Shown here one piece after another: positions 1 through 5,392 of a stretch of DNA of 6,556 nucleotides; the first letter of the stretch is position 1; each line of letters begins with the position of its first letter. Source of the DNA: SZUA-35 sp037969565 (GTDB lineage Bacteria > Actinomycetota > Acidimicrobiia > Acidimicrobiales > SZUA-35). The position numbers and the translations under genes were made by a program. The notes under the pieces are model-generated. The model was not told the origin of the DNA. It did not search any database and saw only the letters and a program-made list of their open reading frames with translations. The stretch covers positions 1-6,556 of the forward strand of contig JBBKXQ010000142.1 in NCBI GenBank assembly GCA_037969565.1, in the 5' to 3' direction.

Positions 1-96
1 GACGAGAGTTCGTTCAGCGAATACTGGCATCCCGACACCGCTCGCGGCTTGGGCGCTCGTCCTCAAACCTGGTCGGGACTGGCCATCTGTGTCTGA
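1..96 (+). CDS. C-terminal end of a probable glycoside hydrolase (GH63-like / amylo-1,6-glucosidase-like), partial
   Basis: An open frame enters from the left edge and runs 31 codons to a TGA at 94-96. The residues include SEYWHPDTARGLGA followed by a Trp-Ser pair. This matches the usual closing motif of (alpha/alpha)6-barrel hydrolases such as GH63, MGH1-like or amylo-alpha-1,6-glucosidase proteins, where an E-Y-x-x-P-x-T-G-x-GLGA stretch precedes F-S-W-T-A and a short final helix. Members of these families act on glucans, sucrose-like sugars or glycoside osmolytes; the substrate cannot be told from this fragment. It converges on the DUF5317 gene, whose stop lies 35 bp away. That it is a genuine gene end rests on the motif only. 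The frame is seen directly and the family is inferred. Confidence 0.55.
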   Translation, partial: DESSFSEYWHPDTARGLGARPQTWSGLAICV

Positions 97-123
97 TCGC
101 CCAGTGACTCATCGGGCGACCAG
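93..123 (-). terminator. Hairpin between two convergent genes, probable terminator
   Basis: Positions 93-102 can pair with 114-123 around an 11-nt loop. Read on the minus strand this is a 10-bp stem with one G-U pair; on the plus strand the same position is an A-C mismatch and the core stem is 6 bp (97-102 with 114-119). It includes or follows the stop codon of the left-edge gene and lies 9 bp beyond the stop of the DUF5317 gene. Neither side has a T-tract, so it would be the U-poor type of terminator often described in high-GC Actinobacteria. Function is inferred from position and pairing. Confidence 0.45.
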
Positions 124-131
124 CGGCTCGT

Positions 132-1007
132 TCAGCGAGAGAGCGGCCGAATGGGCCCGAGTCCTTCATTGAACTCATCGGGCTCGCCGTAGTCGAAGGG
201 CAGACCATCGCCCGTTCCGTTTTCGAACGGTGATCGAGCCGGAACCCGGATTGGTTCGGCGGGGGCGGTGGGCCGCAGGTCGATGTCGTCGGGGTTGGGC
301 TGCACCGGTTGTTCGGGCTGCAAATCGGGTGTGGTGAGGTCGAGCATTCCGTCGGGGAATTCCGTCTCGACGAACGATGATTCGCCGTTGCCGTTGGAGC
401 GTTCGGCGACCAGTTCGTGGATCGGCTCGGTGGTGGAATCGGCATCGGCATCGGCGATGAACAGGTCGTCGACGGAGATTCCCTTCCGTCGTCGAGATGT
501 CAGGAGCCCCTGGGCGATCACGATGATGCCGGCGTGGGTGATGAGATCGCCATAGGAGACGACGATGCCGAAAATCGGGAGCGGGATCACATCGCCGAGA
601 AAGGCCAGCGTGGAACCACTCGTTTCCAGCTTGCGAAGGCCGGCCAGCGTGACGGCGCTCGGCGCATCAGTGGCGGTGAGCTTTCCGACCTCGACCAGCG
701 CTTCGAAACGGGTGGGGACATGACCATTGGCGACCGTGACGACGAGGTTGGCGAATACGCCAACGGCGGCAACGATCGTGCCCCGGATCCGCGAGTTGAG
801 GACAAGGCCCACCACCATGGCGAACAAGGCCGTGATGCTCATGGTGAGCGCGGCCCCGATATCGGCGACTTCGGCGAACAGCTGGAGGCTGAACCCCACC
901 GCCAGGACGGGCCAGGCCACGACGTGAACGCCCCGCAAGTTTTCCAGACGACCGCCCCGCAGCAGTCCAATTACGATTCCGATCGCTACCGCGACGATGG
1001 TGAACAT
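132..1007 (-). CDS. DUF5317 family integral membrane protein with a long disordered C-terminal tail
   Basis: The product has 291 residues. Its first 170 residues carry about five hydrophobic segments (roughly 1-16, 27-45, 53-70, 77-94 and 145-169). They also hold the landmarks I associate with DUF5317: GGRLENL near 18-24, NGHVPTRF at 94-101, FLGDVIPLP at 137-145 and SYGDL at 151-155. The biochemical role of this family is not known to me. From about residue 172 the chain becomes polar, acidic and Pro-rich to the end, about 120 residues without hydrophobic segments, which exceeds the usual compact domain. The ATG at 1007 has a strong AGGAG 8 nt upstream, so the start is secure. It is the last gene of the minus-strand block, 93 bp after the lipoprotein gene, and may be cotranscribed with it. 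Family call is fairly sure; function is unknown. Confidence 0.8.
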   Translation of the reverse strand: MFTIVAVAIGIVIGLLRGGRLENLRGVHVVAWPVLAVGFSLQLFAEVADIGAALTMSITALFAMVVGLVLNSRIRGTIVAAVGVFANLVVTVANGHVPTRFEALVEVGKLTATDAPSAVTLAGLRKLETSGSTLAFLGDVIPLPIFGIVVSYGDLITHAGIIVIAQGLLTSRRRKGISVDDLFIADADADSTTEPIHELVAERSNGNGESSFVETEFPDGMLDLTTPDLQPEQPVQPNPDDIDLRPTAPAEPIRVPARSPFENGTGDGLPFDYGEPDEFNEGLGPIRPLSR

Positions 1008-1015
1008 GAGCTTGT

Positions 1016-1020
1016 CTCCT
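1016..1020 (-). promoter_or_regulatory. Strong ribosome binding site of the DUF5317 gene
   Basis: On the minus strand the sequence reads GGAAGGAGA just before the ATG at 1007, with 8 nt between AGGAG and the start. It is the best Shine-Dalgarno sequence in the minus-strand block. It fixes this start and contrasts with the poor sites before the sortase and lipoprotein genes. Confidence 0.7.
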
Positions 1021-1057
1021 TCCGCCAGCGGAGATTACTGCGTCCGATTGCTGTGCT

Positions 1058-1092
1058 GGTCGATGGAGTGCCGGTCGATGGAGTGCCGGTCG
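1058..1092. repeat. 15-bp tandem repeat, 2.3 copies, intergenic
   Basis: The unit ggtcgatggagtgcc occurs at 1058-1072 and 1073-1087 with no mismatch, followed by a partial ggtcg at 1088-1092. It lies in the 93-bp gap between the lipoprotein stop (1101) and the DUF5317 start (1007). It would therefore sit in the mRNA leader or spacer ahead of DUF5317. It could be a simple slippage duplication or a small tandem operator; the sequence alone does not decide. Confidence 0.8.
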
Positions 1093-1100
1093 TTTGGATG

Positions 1101-1805
1101 TCAGGGAGCGAGCCGGTCTGCGGTGCACACGATTCGGCGATCGCCCCGCTCCCAGACGCTGCGTGTCGGCACGAGTTCGCTGGTGGTCACCTCGGACTCG
1201 GAGTAGGGCTCGCCGAATGCCTGTTCGAAGATCACGAGGCAGGCTCGAGCCGCAGCCCGCCGGAGGAGCCGATCGCCTGGCCACTCCAGGGCCGCATCCC
1301 CGGGACACCCCACCTGACCGAGTTCGTTTGGTTGATCGATGATCTCGTTGGCCTCGATCAGCGAGCCGACACACATGGCGGCGAAGGCGGCCCCGGCGTG
1401 GGTGCCGCGACAATCCACGATCGCAATGGTGGGCGGCTTCGGGATGGTGGTCGTTGGCGGGGGTGGGTCGGTGGTGGTCGGCGCAACGGTGGTGGTCGAC
1501 TCGGCTCCGGCCACCGTGGTGGTGGTTGTCGACGGCGGGGGTTCGGTGGTCGGCGGCTCGGGCACTGCGTCGAAGCACTGGGCCGGCAGAAGACCGAGAT
1601 CCTCGGCCAGACCGAGAATCAGCGGCGCAGCGGTTGTGGTGGTCGTTTCCTCGGCGAGAAGGGATTCGGCCGTGCCCCCGTCACTTCCATCGACGGCGCC
1701 GTCCGAGCTCGACGGTCCGTCACTCGACCTGGTGCATGCAGCCGAGAGCAAGAGGACGCCGACAATGACGCTGGCGAACGGAAACAGCGGGTGACGGCAG
1801 GGCAC
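1101..1805 (-). CDS. Secreted lipoprotein with a Septum_form-like domain interrupted by a Pro/Thr-rich stretch
   Basis: The product has 234 residues. Residues 1-24 form a lipoprotein signal (MPCRH, hydrophobic 7-20, then LSAAC), so Cys24 would be lipidated and the rest would lie outside the membrane; Ser rather than Leu/Val/Ile at -3 is a slight departure from the lipobox consensus. A Ser/Asp/Thr-rich spacer reaches about residue 60. The rest resembles the actinobacterial Septum_form module: GLLPAQCFD (71-79), IVDCRGTHAG (129-138), EWPGD (174-178), then RACLVIFEQAFG (187-198) and W-x-x-GDRRIVC (218-227). Its Cys residues at 77, 132, 145, 167, 189 and 227 could form three disulfides. Residues 81-126, almost all Pro, Thr, Val, Ala and Ser, are inserted between the first Cys motif and the rest. 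The start is GTG at 1805, 48 bp after the sortase stop. It lacks a clear ribosome binding site and may be leaderless. Domain identity is inferred from the motif pattern; a precise role is unknown. Confidence 0.78.
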   Translation of the reverse strand: MPCRHPLFPFASVIVGVLLLSAACTRSSDGPSSSDGAVDGSDGGTAESLLAEETTTTTAAPLILGLAEDLGLLPAQCFDAVPEPPTTEPPPSTTTTTVAGAESTTTVAPTTTDPPPPTTTIPKPPTIAIVDCRGTHAGAAFAAMCVGSLIEANEIIDQPNELGQVGCPGDAALEWPGDRLLRRAAARACLVIFEQAFGEPYSESEVTTSELVPTRSVWERGDRRIVCTADRLAP

Positions 1806-1811
1806 GAACGC

Positions 1812-1817
1812 AGTATG
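1812..1817 (-). promoter_or_regulatory. Possible -10 box for the lipoprotein gene
   Basis: On the minus strand CATACT occupies -12 to -7 relative to the GTG start at 1805. That is the spacing expected if transcription begins at or next to the start codon, and no Shine-Dalgarno sequence is visible. A matching -35 box is not evident. Treat it as a weak candidate for an internal promoter within the sortase-lipoprotein-DUF5317 block. Confidence 0.28.
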
Positions 1818-1853
1818 ACGCGACAGATCTCGGACTGGCTCAGCTCGACTGGT

Positions 1854-3014
1854 TCACAGAGCCGGCAGCAGTCGATCCAGATGGACGAACGTGAAGAACA
1901 GCAGGTAGAGGAAGGGTGGTGCGGCCAGTAGGTAGGCGAGCCACTTCTTCATGAACTGGGCCAGCACCACGGCGGCGAGGGCCACCGCGGCGGCCCCGAG
2001 GCCCCAGACGAGGGTTGGGCTTCGTTCATCGAGATTCCAACCCAGCGAAGCTTCCAGCGAGTTTTCGTCGACACCGACCGCTGAGTCCTCCTCGAGGGCG
2101 AATTCTTCGACGGGTGACTGGTTCTCGGGCTCACCGAGGATTTCAGTGAGCTGTTCCTCGGAGAGTTCGGGGAGGACGGGCTGCGGTGCTGACACGAGCT
2201 GTGCGGTGACGATGATTCGCTGGCGACTCGATCGTTTCGGGTGGCAGGCCGTGAGGGTGAGTCGGTTGTCGCCGAAATCGTCGAGGACCTCCGTGGCCGT
2301 TGGCTCGACGATGAAGTAACCGCGCTCCTCACCATTCTCGTCGATCTGGGGAGAGACCTCGTAGTAGTGCTCGCCTTGCACGGTCGTGACCTTGATGAGG
2401 TCTCCCGGTTGGAGCTTGTCGAGGTCGCCGAAAGGGGCACCGTAGGTGGTGCGGTGTCCGGCGATGGCCGAGTTGCCGGGCTGTCCGGGAAGCGGCGTGT
2501 CGCCGTAGTGGCCCGGGCCCTCGCGCAAGTCGGAGCGGCCGATGCCCTCCACCAGGTTGCGGTCGAGTTTGATTCTCGGGATCTCGATCCGTCCCAGTGC
2601 ATCTCCCCGGCGCGGGGTGAGGACGGCGATCTGCTCGTCGCTGAGCGCCTCGGGGTCGATGGTGCTCACTTCGAATTGAGGTCCATTGGGATCGCCCAGC
2701 TTTGGACGATTCTCGTAAGCAATGGCGGCGTTGATTTCGTCGGCGAGGGCAGCTGAACCATCGCCGGTCGTGCCCTCGTCGGTCGTGCCCTCGTCGGAGG
2801 TTGCATCGGTCGGGGTCGTGTCGGTGACGACGAGTCCGGCCGCCTCGAGATCGGCGATTCGCTGGTCGAAGTCGGCTTCCAGCTGGTCTTGGGACTGGGC
2901 TTCGAGGATGTTCGTGCCGTACAGCTGGAAGCCGGCGAAGGACATGACGATGACACCCAAGCCGATCATGGCGCGGCCGACGCCACCGACGATCAGAGCA
3001 GTTCGGCTTGACAT
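1854..3014 (-). CDS. Class E-like sortase (transpeptidase) with two C-terminal membrane segments
   Basis: The product has 386 residues. Sortases cut a C-terminal sorting signal in exported proteins and join them to the cell wall or to a pilin. One membrane anchor lies at about 8-29, followed by an acidic Thr/Asp/Glu-rich linker (about 60-90). The catalytic domain spans about 138-272: the nucleophile is Cys257 in TLTACHP, the conserved His is His187 in AIAGHRTTYGAPF, and the Arg is Arg266 in RQRIIV. The -CHP- context after TLT is typical of class E enzymes. An acidic linker (about 280-325) leads to two further segments (337-355 and 358-377) and the ending HLDRLLPAL, a tail seen in actinobacterial members. 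The ATG at 3014 places the anchor at the usual distance from the N-terminus, but has no clear ribosome site. An in-frame ATG at 3077 has GGAG 6 nt upstream and would add 21 residues, so the start is open. No protein with a sorting signal is seen nearby. Confidence 0.9.
   Translation of the reverse strand: MSSRTALIVGGVGRAMIGLGVIVMSFAGFQLYGTNILEAQSQDQLEADFDQRIADLEAAGLVVTDTTPTDATSDEGTTDEGTTGDGSAALADEINAAIAYENRPKLGDPNGPQFEVSTIDPEALSDEQIAVLTPRRGDALGRIEIPRIKLDRNLVEGIGRSDLREGPGHYGDTPLPGQPGNSAIAGHRTTYGAPFGDLDKLQPGDLIKVTTVQGEHYYEVSPQIDENGEERGYFIVEPTATEVLDDFGDNRLTLTACHPKRSSRQRIIVTAQLVSAPQPVLPELSEEQLTEILGEPENQSPVEEFALEEDSAVGVDENSLEASLGWNLDERSPTLVWGLGAAAVALAAVVLAQFMKKWLAYLLAAPPFLYLLFFTFVHLDRLLPAL
2766..2795. 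repeat. 15-bp tandem duplication inside the sortase linker
   Basis: The unit ggtcgtgccctcgtc is present twice in direct succession without mismatch. In the sortase reading frame (minus strand) it encodes DEGTT-DEGTT at residues 74-83, in the linker between the N-terminal membrane anchor and the catalytic domain. The duplication keeps the frame and lengthens the linker by five residues. It probably varies in copy number between strains without affecting the catalytic domain. Confidence 0.8.
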
Positions 3015-3104
3015 GCCCGGAGAGGGTAGAGCTGAGCCGCGGTCGAACGTCGGCGCCCACCCGTTGGATCCCCACATTTCGGTCTCCGGCCGGAGCGCCG
3101 TATC
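3015..3104. promoter_or_regulatory. Divergent control region between the sortase block and the ccm operon
   Basis: These 90 bp separate the two most likely starts (3014 on minus, 3105 on plus). On the minus strand TACCCT at 3028-3023 fits the actinobacterial TAnnnT -10 pattern and lies 8 nt from the sortase ATG. On the plus strand TATCGT at 3101-3106 fits the same pattern and lies 7 nt before a GTG at 3114, a second possible ccmA start. Both placements would give leaderless or nearly leaderless mRNAs. No convincing -35 box is visible on either strand. Promoter activity is expected from the gene arrangement; the exact boxes are guesses. Confidence 0.45.
3084..3095. repeat. Perfect 12-bp palindrome between the divergent genes
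   Basis: The sequence ctccggccggag equals its own reverse complement. Its right arm gives GGAG at 3092-3095, 9 nt before the ccmA GTG at 3105. Its left arm, read on the minus strand, gives GGAG 6 nt before the in-frame ATG at 3077 of the sortase frame. It could therefore be two back-to-back ribosome sites, an operator for a dimeric regulator, or a chance GC-rich palindrome. Confidence 0.5.
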
Positions 3105-3758
3105 GTGCCAGCCGTGTCGGACCCCGTCGTGTTGCTCAGCCAGGCCGTCAGCCTGCTCGGGCGATTCCCTGCGCTGGCCGGCGCAGACCTCAGGGTCGAC
3201 CCCGGCGAGGTCGTCCTCCTGCAAGGCCCGAACGGGGCCGGGAAGAGCACCCTGCTGAGGCTCTGTGCCGGCCTGGCCGCCGTACAGAGTGGCACGGCAG
3301 AGGTGATGGGGTTCGACGTCGCGACCCGGGCCGGGCGTCGTTCTGTGCGCCGCCATGTCGGGTTGCTCGGCCACGGCTCGGCGCTCTATGACGATCTCAC
3401 TGTCGAGCAGAACGTCCGCTTCTGGACAGCCGCCAATGGTGGTGAGTCGGCCGGCGTCGACGCCGCGCTCGAGCGGCTGGGTATCGGCGGTCGTCTCCGC
3501 ACGGTGTCGGTCCGCAACTTGTCGGCTGGCCAGCGAAAGCGAACGGCGATGGCCGTGATGGTGTGTCGGCGCCCCCGATTGTGGCTCCTCGACGAACCCC
3601 ATGCCGGCCTCGACCAGGCCGGTCGAGACCTCATCGACGCGTTGGTCGGACAAGCCGTCGACCAGGGAGCAACGGCAATTGTTGCCTCCCACGAACTCGA
3701 TCGGGCGGCCGGATTGGCCACTCGAGTGGTGCAGGTGGTCGGTGGCCATGTGGCGTGA
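3105..3758 (+). CDS. ccmA: Heme exporter ABC ATPase CcmA of cytochrome c maturation System I
   Basis: The 217-residue product is a single ABC nucleotide-binding domain, near the usual CcmA size. Walker A is GPNGAGKST (41-49), the signature is LSAGQRKR (139-146), Walker B with the catalytic Glu is LWLLDEP (159-165), the D-loop is AGLD (167-170) and the switch His is His196 in ASHELD. The Q-loop region reads LLGHGSALYDDLTVEQN (87-103), the His-containing form common in CcmA. CcmA works at the inner face of the membrane with CcmB; ATP hydrolysis is needed to release heme-loaded CcmE from CcmC/CcmD. The start is GTG at 3105, supported by GGAG 9 nt upstream; GTG at 3114 is an alternative if the message is leaderless. 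The 3' end overlaps ccmB by 11 nt. The ATPase call is certain from the motifs; assignment to CcmA rests on the following ccmB-ccmF genes. Confidence 0.95.
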   Translation: MPAVSDPVVLLSQAVSLLGRFPALAGADLRVDPGEVVLLQGPNGAGKSTLLRLCAGLAAVQSGTAEVMGFDVATRAGRRSVRRHVGLLGHGSALYDDLTVEQNVRFWTAANGGESAGVDAALERLGIGGRLRTVSVRNLSAGQRKRTAMAVMVCRRPRLWLLDEPHAGLDQAGRDLIDALVGQAVDQGATAIVASHELDRAAGLATRVVQVVGGHVA

Positions 3759-4452
3759 CGCCCGGTTGATCGCGGCAAAAGATCTTCGAGTGGAATGGGT
3801 GAGCCGTGTACTCACCACCCAGGTCGTTCCTTTTGGACTGCTCGTGCTGATTCTCTTCGGTTTCGGTATCTCTCCCGATCTCCAGACTTTTGAACCCGGT
3901 GAAGCAACCTCGAAAGTGGCCGTCCTCGAACAGGTTGCTCCCGGGTTGTTCTGGTTGGCCGTGCTGTTCTCGGCGCTGCTGGCCATCGGTCGTTCGTTCG
4001 CCATCGAGGCCGTCGACGGCAACCTCGATGCGCTCCGCCTCGCCGGTCTCGATCCGGCCGGAATCTTTCTCGGCAAGGCCGGAGCGGTCCTTGTCGAGTT
4101 GCTTCTGCTCGAGGTCGTGCTCGGTTTCGGATCCTTCGTTCTCTATGGGGCCCCGCTCGACAACGCCGTGCTGCTTGTCACTGTGGTCGTCTCCGCCACG
4201 GTCGGCATCGCTTCAGCGGGTACTCTCTATGCCGCACTGGCTGCTGGACTTCGGGTCCGAGACACCCTCGTTCCCTTGCTTCTGCTGCCGGTGCTGGCTC
4301 CTGTCTTGTTGGGTGCATCTCTCGCCACCGAAGCCGCATTGTTCGGACCGGCGAGTGATGGTTGGCCCTGGCTTGCCGCACTCGGCGCTTTCGCTGTTCT
4401 TTACCTCGGGGCGGGGATCCTCGCCTTCGGCTCGCTCTTGGAGGATTCGTGA
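3748..4452 (+). CDS. ccmB: Heme exporter membrane subunit CcmB
   Basis: The 234-residue product has six hydrophobic segments (about 22-41, 62-82, 108-130, 138-163, 172-194 and 207-229), as expected for CcmB. The N-terminus AAKDLRVEWVSR (9-20), followed by VVPFGLLVLILFGFG, is the characteristic K-D-L-R-x-E start of the family, and EAVDGNLDALRLAGLDP (87-103) is the usual cytoplasmic loop. CcmB is the permease partner of CcmA in the CcmABCD complex that frees holo-CcmE. The ATG at 3748 lies inside the end of ccmA, an 11-nt overlap. A weak AGGTGG lies 9 nt upstream, and a GTG two codons earlier at 3742 is a possible alternative. The frame is open back to 3601, but that extension is polar and falls within ccmA, so it is not coding. 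The gene ends overlapping the ccmC start. Confidence 0.95.
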   Translation: MWRDARLIAAKDLRVEWVSRVLTTQVVPFGLLVLILFGFGISPDLQTFEPGEATSKVAVLEQVAPGLFWLAVLFSALLAIGRSFAIEAVDGNLDALRLAGLDPAGIFLGKAGAVLVELLLLEVVLGFGSFVLYGAPLDNAVLLVTVVVSATVGIASAGTLYAALAAGLRVRDTLVPLLLLPVLAPVLLGASLATEAALFGPASDGWPWLAALGAFAVLYLGAGILAFGSLLEDS

Positions 4453-5246
4453 CCACAACCGGTGTCAAGGGTTCGAGCGAACATCACGACGCGGGCAACG
4501 ATCGGTCGGCGCACACCGGCACGAGAGGCTCTCGCACCCTCGGAATCGTCACGCTCGTCAGCGTCGCCGTGCTGCTGCTGTTCGCCTTGGTCGTGTCGCC
4601 GCCCGAGGCCACCCAAGGTGATGCGGCCCGACTCTTCTACATCCATGTGCCATCAGCCATCGTCTGCCTCTACCTCGCCTTCTCGATCACGCTGGTCGGC
4701 TCGATCATGTATTTGTGGAAGGGCACGATCGGTTGGGATCTCATTGCCGGTTCGGCTGCCGAAGTGGGTGTTCTGTTCCTCTTCTTCACCCTGGTCACCG
4801 GCATGTTGTGGGGCAAGCCCACGTGGGGCACCTACTGGCAGTGGGATCCCCGGCTCACCAGCACGGCCGTGTCGTTCGTGCTCTATCTCGGCTACCTGGC
4901 CGTACGCAGGCTCGACATGGACCCGGTGCTCCGGTCTCGACGAGCCGCAGTTCTCGGAATTGTGAGCTTCGCCAATCTCATCATCGTTCGCTACTCGGTG
5001 CAGTGGTGGCGCAGCCTTCATCAAGGACCCACCCTGGATCCTCTCGACATGCAGATCAGCGGCGTGATGCTCTTCACCTGGGTCTTCGGTGTCTTCACGA
5101 TGCTGCTCGTCTTCTCCTGGCTGCTGCTCCACCGTTTCCGCGTGGCCTGGCTCGAACACCAACTGGCCGAAGCGGGCATCGACGTTGCCATCCGGGAACG
5201 TCGCAACGAGGCCGGCGGCGACGCGGCGCTCGGAGGAGCGATCTGA
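4449..5246 (+). CDS. ccmC: CcmC, heme-handling WWD protein that loads CcmE
   Basis: The 265-residue product has six membrane segments (about 33-50, 68-90, 100-120, 137-156, 166-184 and 203-228). The Trp-rich WWD domain reads WGKPTWGTYWQWDPRLTS (121-138). The two external heme-ligand histidines are His66 in FYIHVPSA and His191 in WWRSLHQGPT. CcmC binds heme on the outer face and promotes its covalent attachment to CcmE. The start GTG at 4449 shares 4 nt (GTGA) with the ccmB stop and has GGAGG 4 nt upstream, a rather short spacing. The first 30 residues are a hydrophilic, His/Asp/Arg-containing cytoplasmic extension. The C-terminal 35 residues after the last membrane segment are also charged. 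It overlaps ccmD by one base. WWD proteins also include CcsA/ResC and CcmF, but length, segment count and neighbours point to CcmC. Confidence 0.96.
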   Translation: MTTTGVKGSSEHHDAGNDRSAHTGTRGSRTLGIVTLVSVAVLLLFALVVSPPEATQGDAARLFYIHVPSAIVCLYLAFSITLVGSIMYLWKGTIGWDLIAGSAAEVGVLFLFFTLVTGMLWGKPTWGTYWQWDPRLTSTAVSFVLYLGYLAVRRLDMDPVLRSRRAAVLGIVSFANLIIVRYSVQWWRSLHQGPTLDPLDMQISGVMLFTWVFGVFTMLLVFSWLLLHRFRVAWLEHQLAEAGIDVAIRERRNEAGGDAALGGAI

Positions 5247-5392
5247 TGGGCTGGGAGTATGTGGTTCCCGGGTACCTCGTCGTGTTCGGTGGTCTGGGTG
5301 TCTACACGCTGACGCTGATTCGCCGAGGTCGAGCCCTCAGCAGGCAGGTTTCACCCGAAAAACGTCGCTTCCTCGGCGAGGGACGATCATGA
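5246..5392 (+). CDS. ccmD: CcmD-like small membrane protein
   Basis: This 48-residue frame has one membrane segment (about 6-25, from VVPGYLVVFGG to LTLI) followed by a strongly basic tail with RRGR and KRR. That is the CcmD layout: a single-pass protein that joins CcmC, CcmE and CcmA/B and helps release holo-CcmE. CcmD sequences are poorly conserved, so the call rests on size, topology and position between ccmC and ccmE. The ATG at 5246 shares one base with the ccmC stop (TGATG), and AGGAG lies 7 nt upstream, a good site. The 3' end overlaps the ccmE start by four bases. Confidence 0.85.
   Translation: MGWEYVVPGYLVVFGGLGVYTLTLIRRGRALSRQVSPEKRRFLGEGRS

Noticed and set aside
1440..1565. G-rich stretch on the plus strand that could be read as a G-quadruplex region
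   Set aside because: The GGTGG runs are the complement of Thr/Pro codons in the lipoprotein linker, which is a sufficient explanation. Only a few runs have three or more G.
667..1578. Minus-strand 303-codon frame overlapping the lipoprotein and DUF5317 genes
   Set aside because: Arg/His/Pro/Gly-rich translation typical of a shifted frame in high-GC DNA. It competes with two genes with strong motifs.
417..1931. A 504-codon open frame on the plus strand, antisense to the DUF5317 and lipoprotein genes
   Set aside because: It is low-complexity (Gly, Arg, Asp), matches no family, and lies opposite two genes with clear membrane segments, a signal peptide and domain motifs. Long antisense frames are expected at this GC content.
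3601..3747. Upstream extension of ccmB inside ccmA
   Set aside because: The 49 added residues are polar and unlike any CcmB N-terminus, and the KDLRxE start motif follows directly after the ATG at 3748.
3015..4076. Minus-strand open extension of the sortase frame across ccmA and part of ccmB
   Set aside because: The frame happens to stay open, but its residues resemble no domain and it lies opposite well-supported ccmA and ccmB. The sortase's own membrane anchor sets the start at 3014 or at most 3077.
3105..4452. Reading ccmA-ccmB as an unrelated ABC exporter pair, for example for drugs or lipids
   Set aside because: CcmB has its family-specific N-terminus and loop, and the pair is translationally coupled to ccmC, ccmD, ccmE and ccmF.
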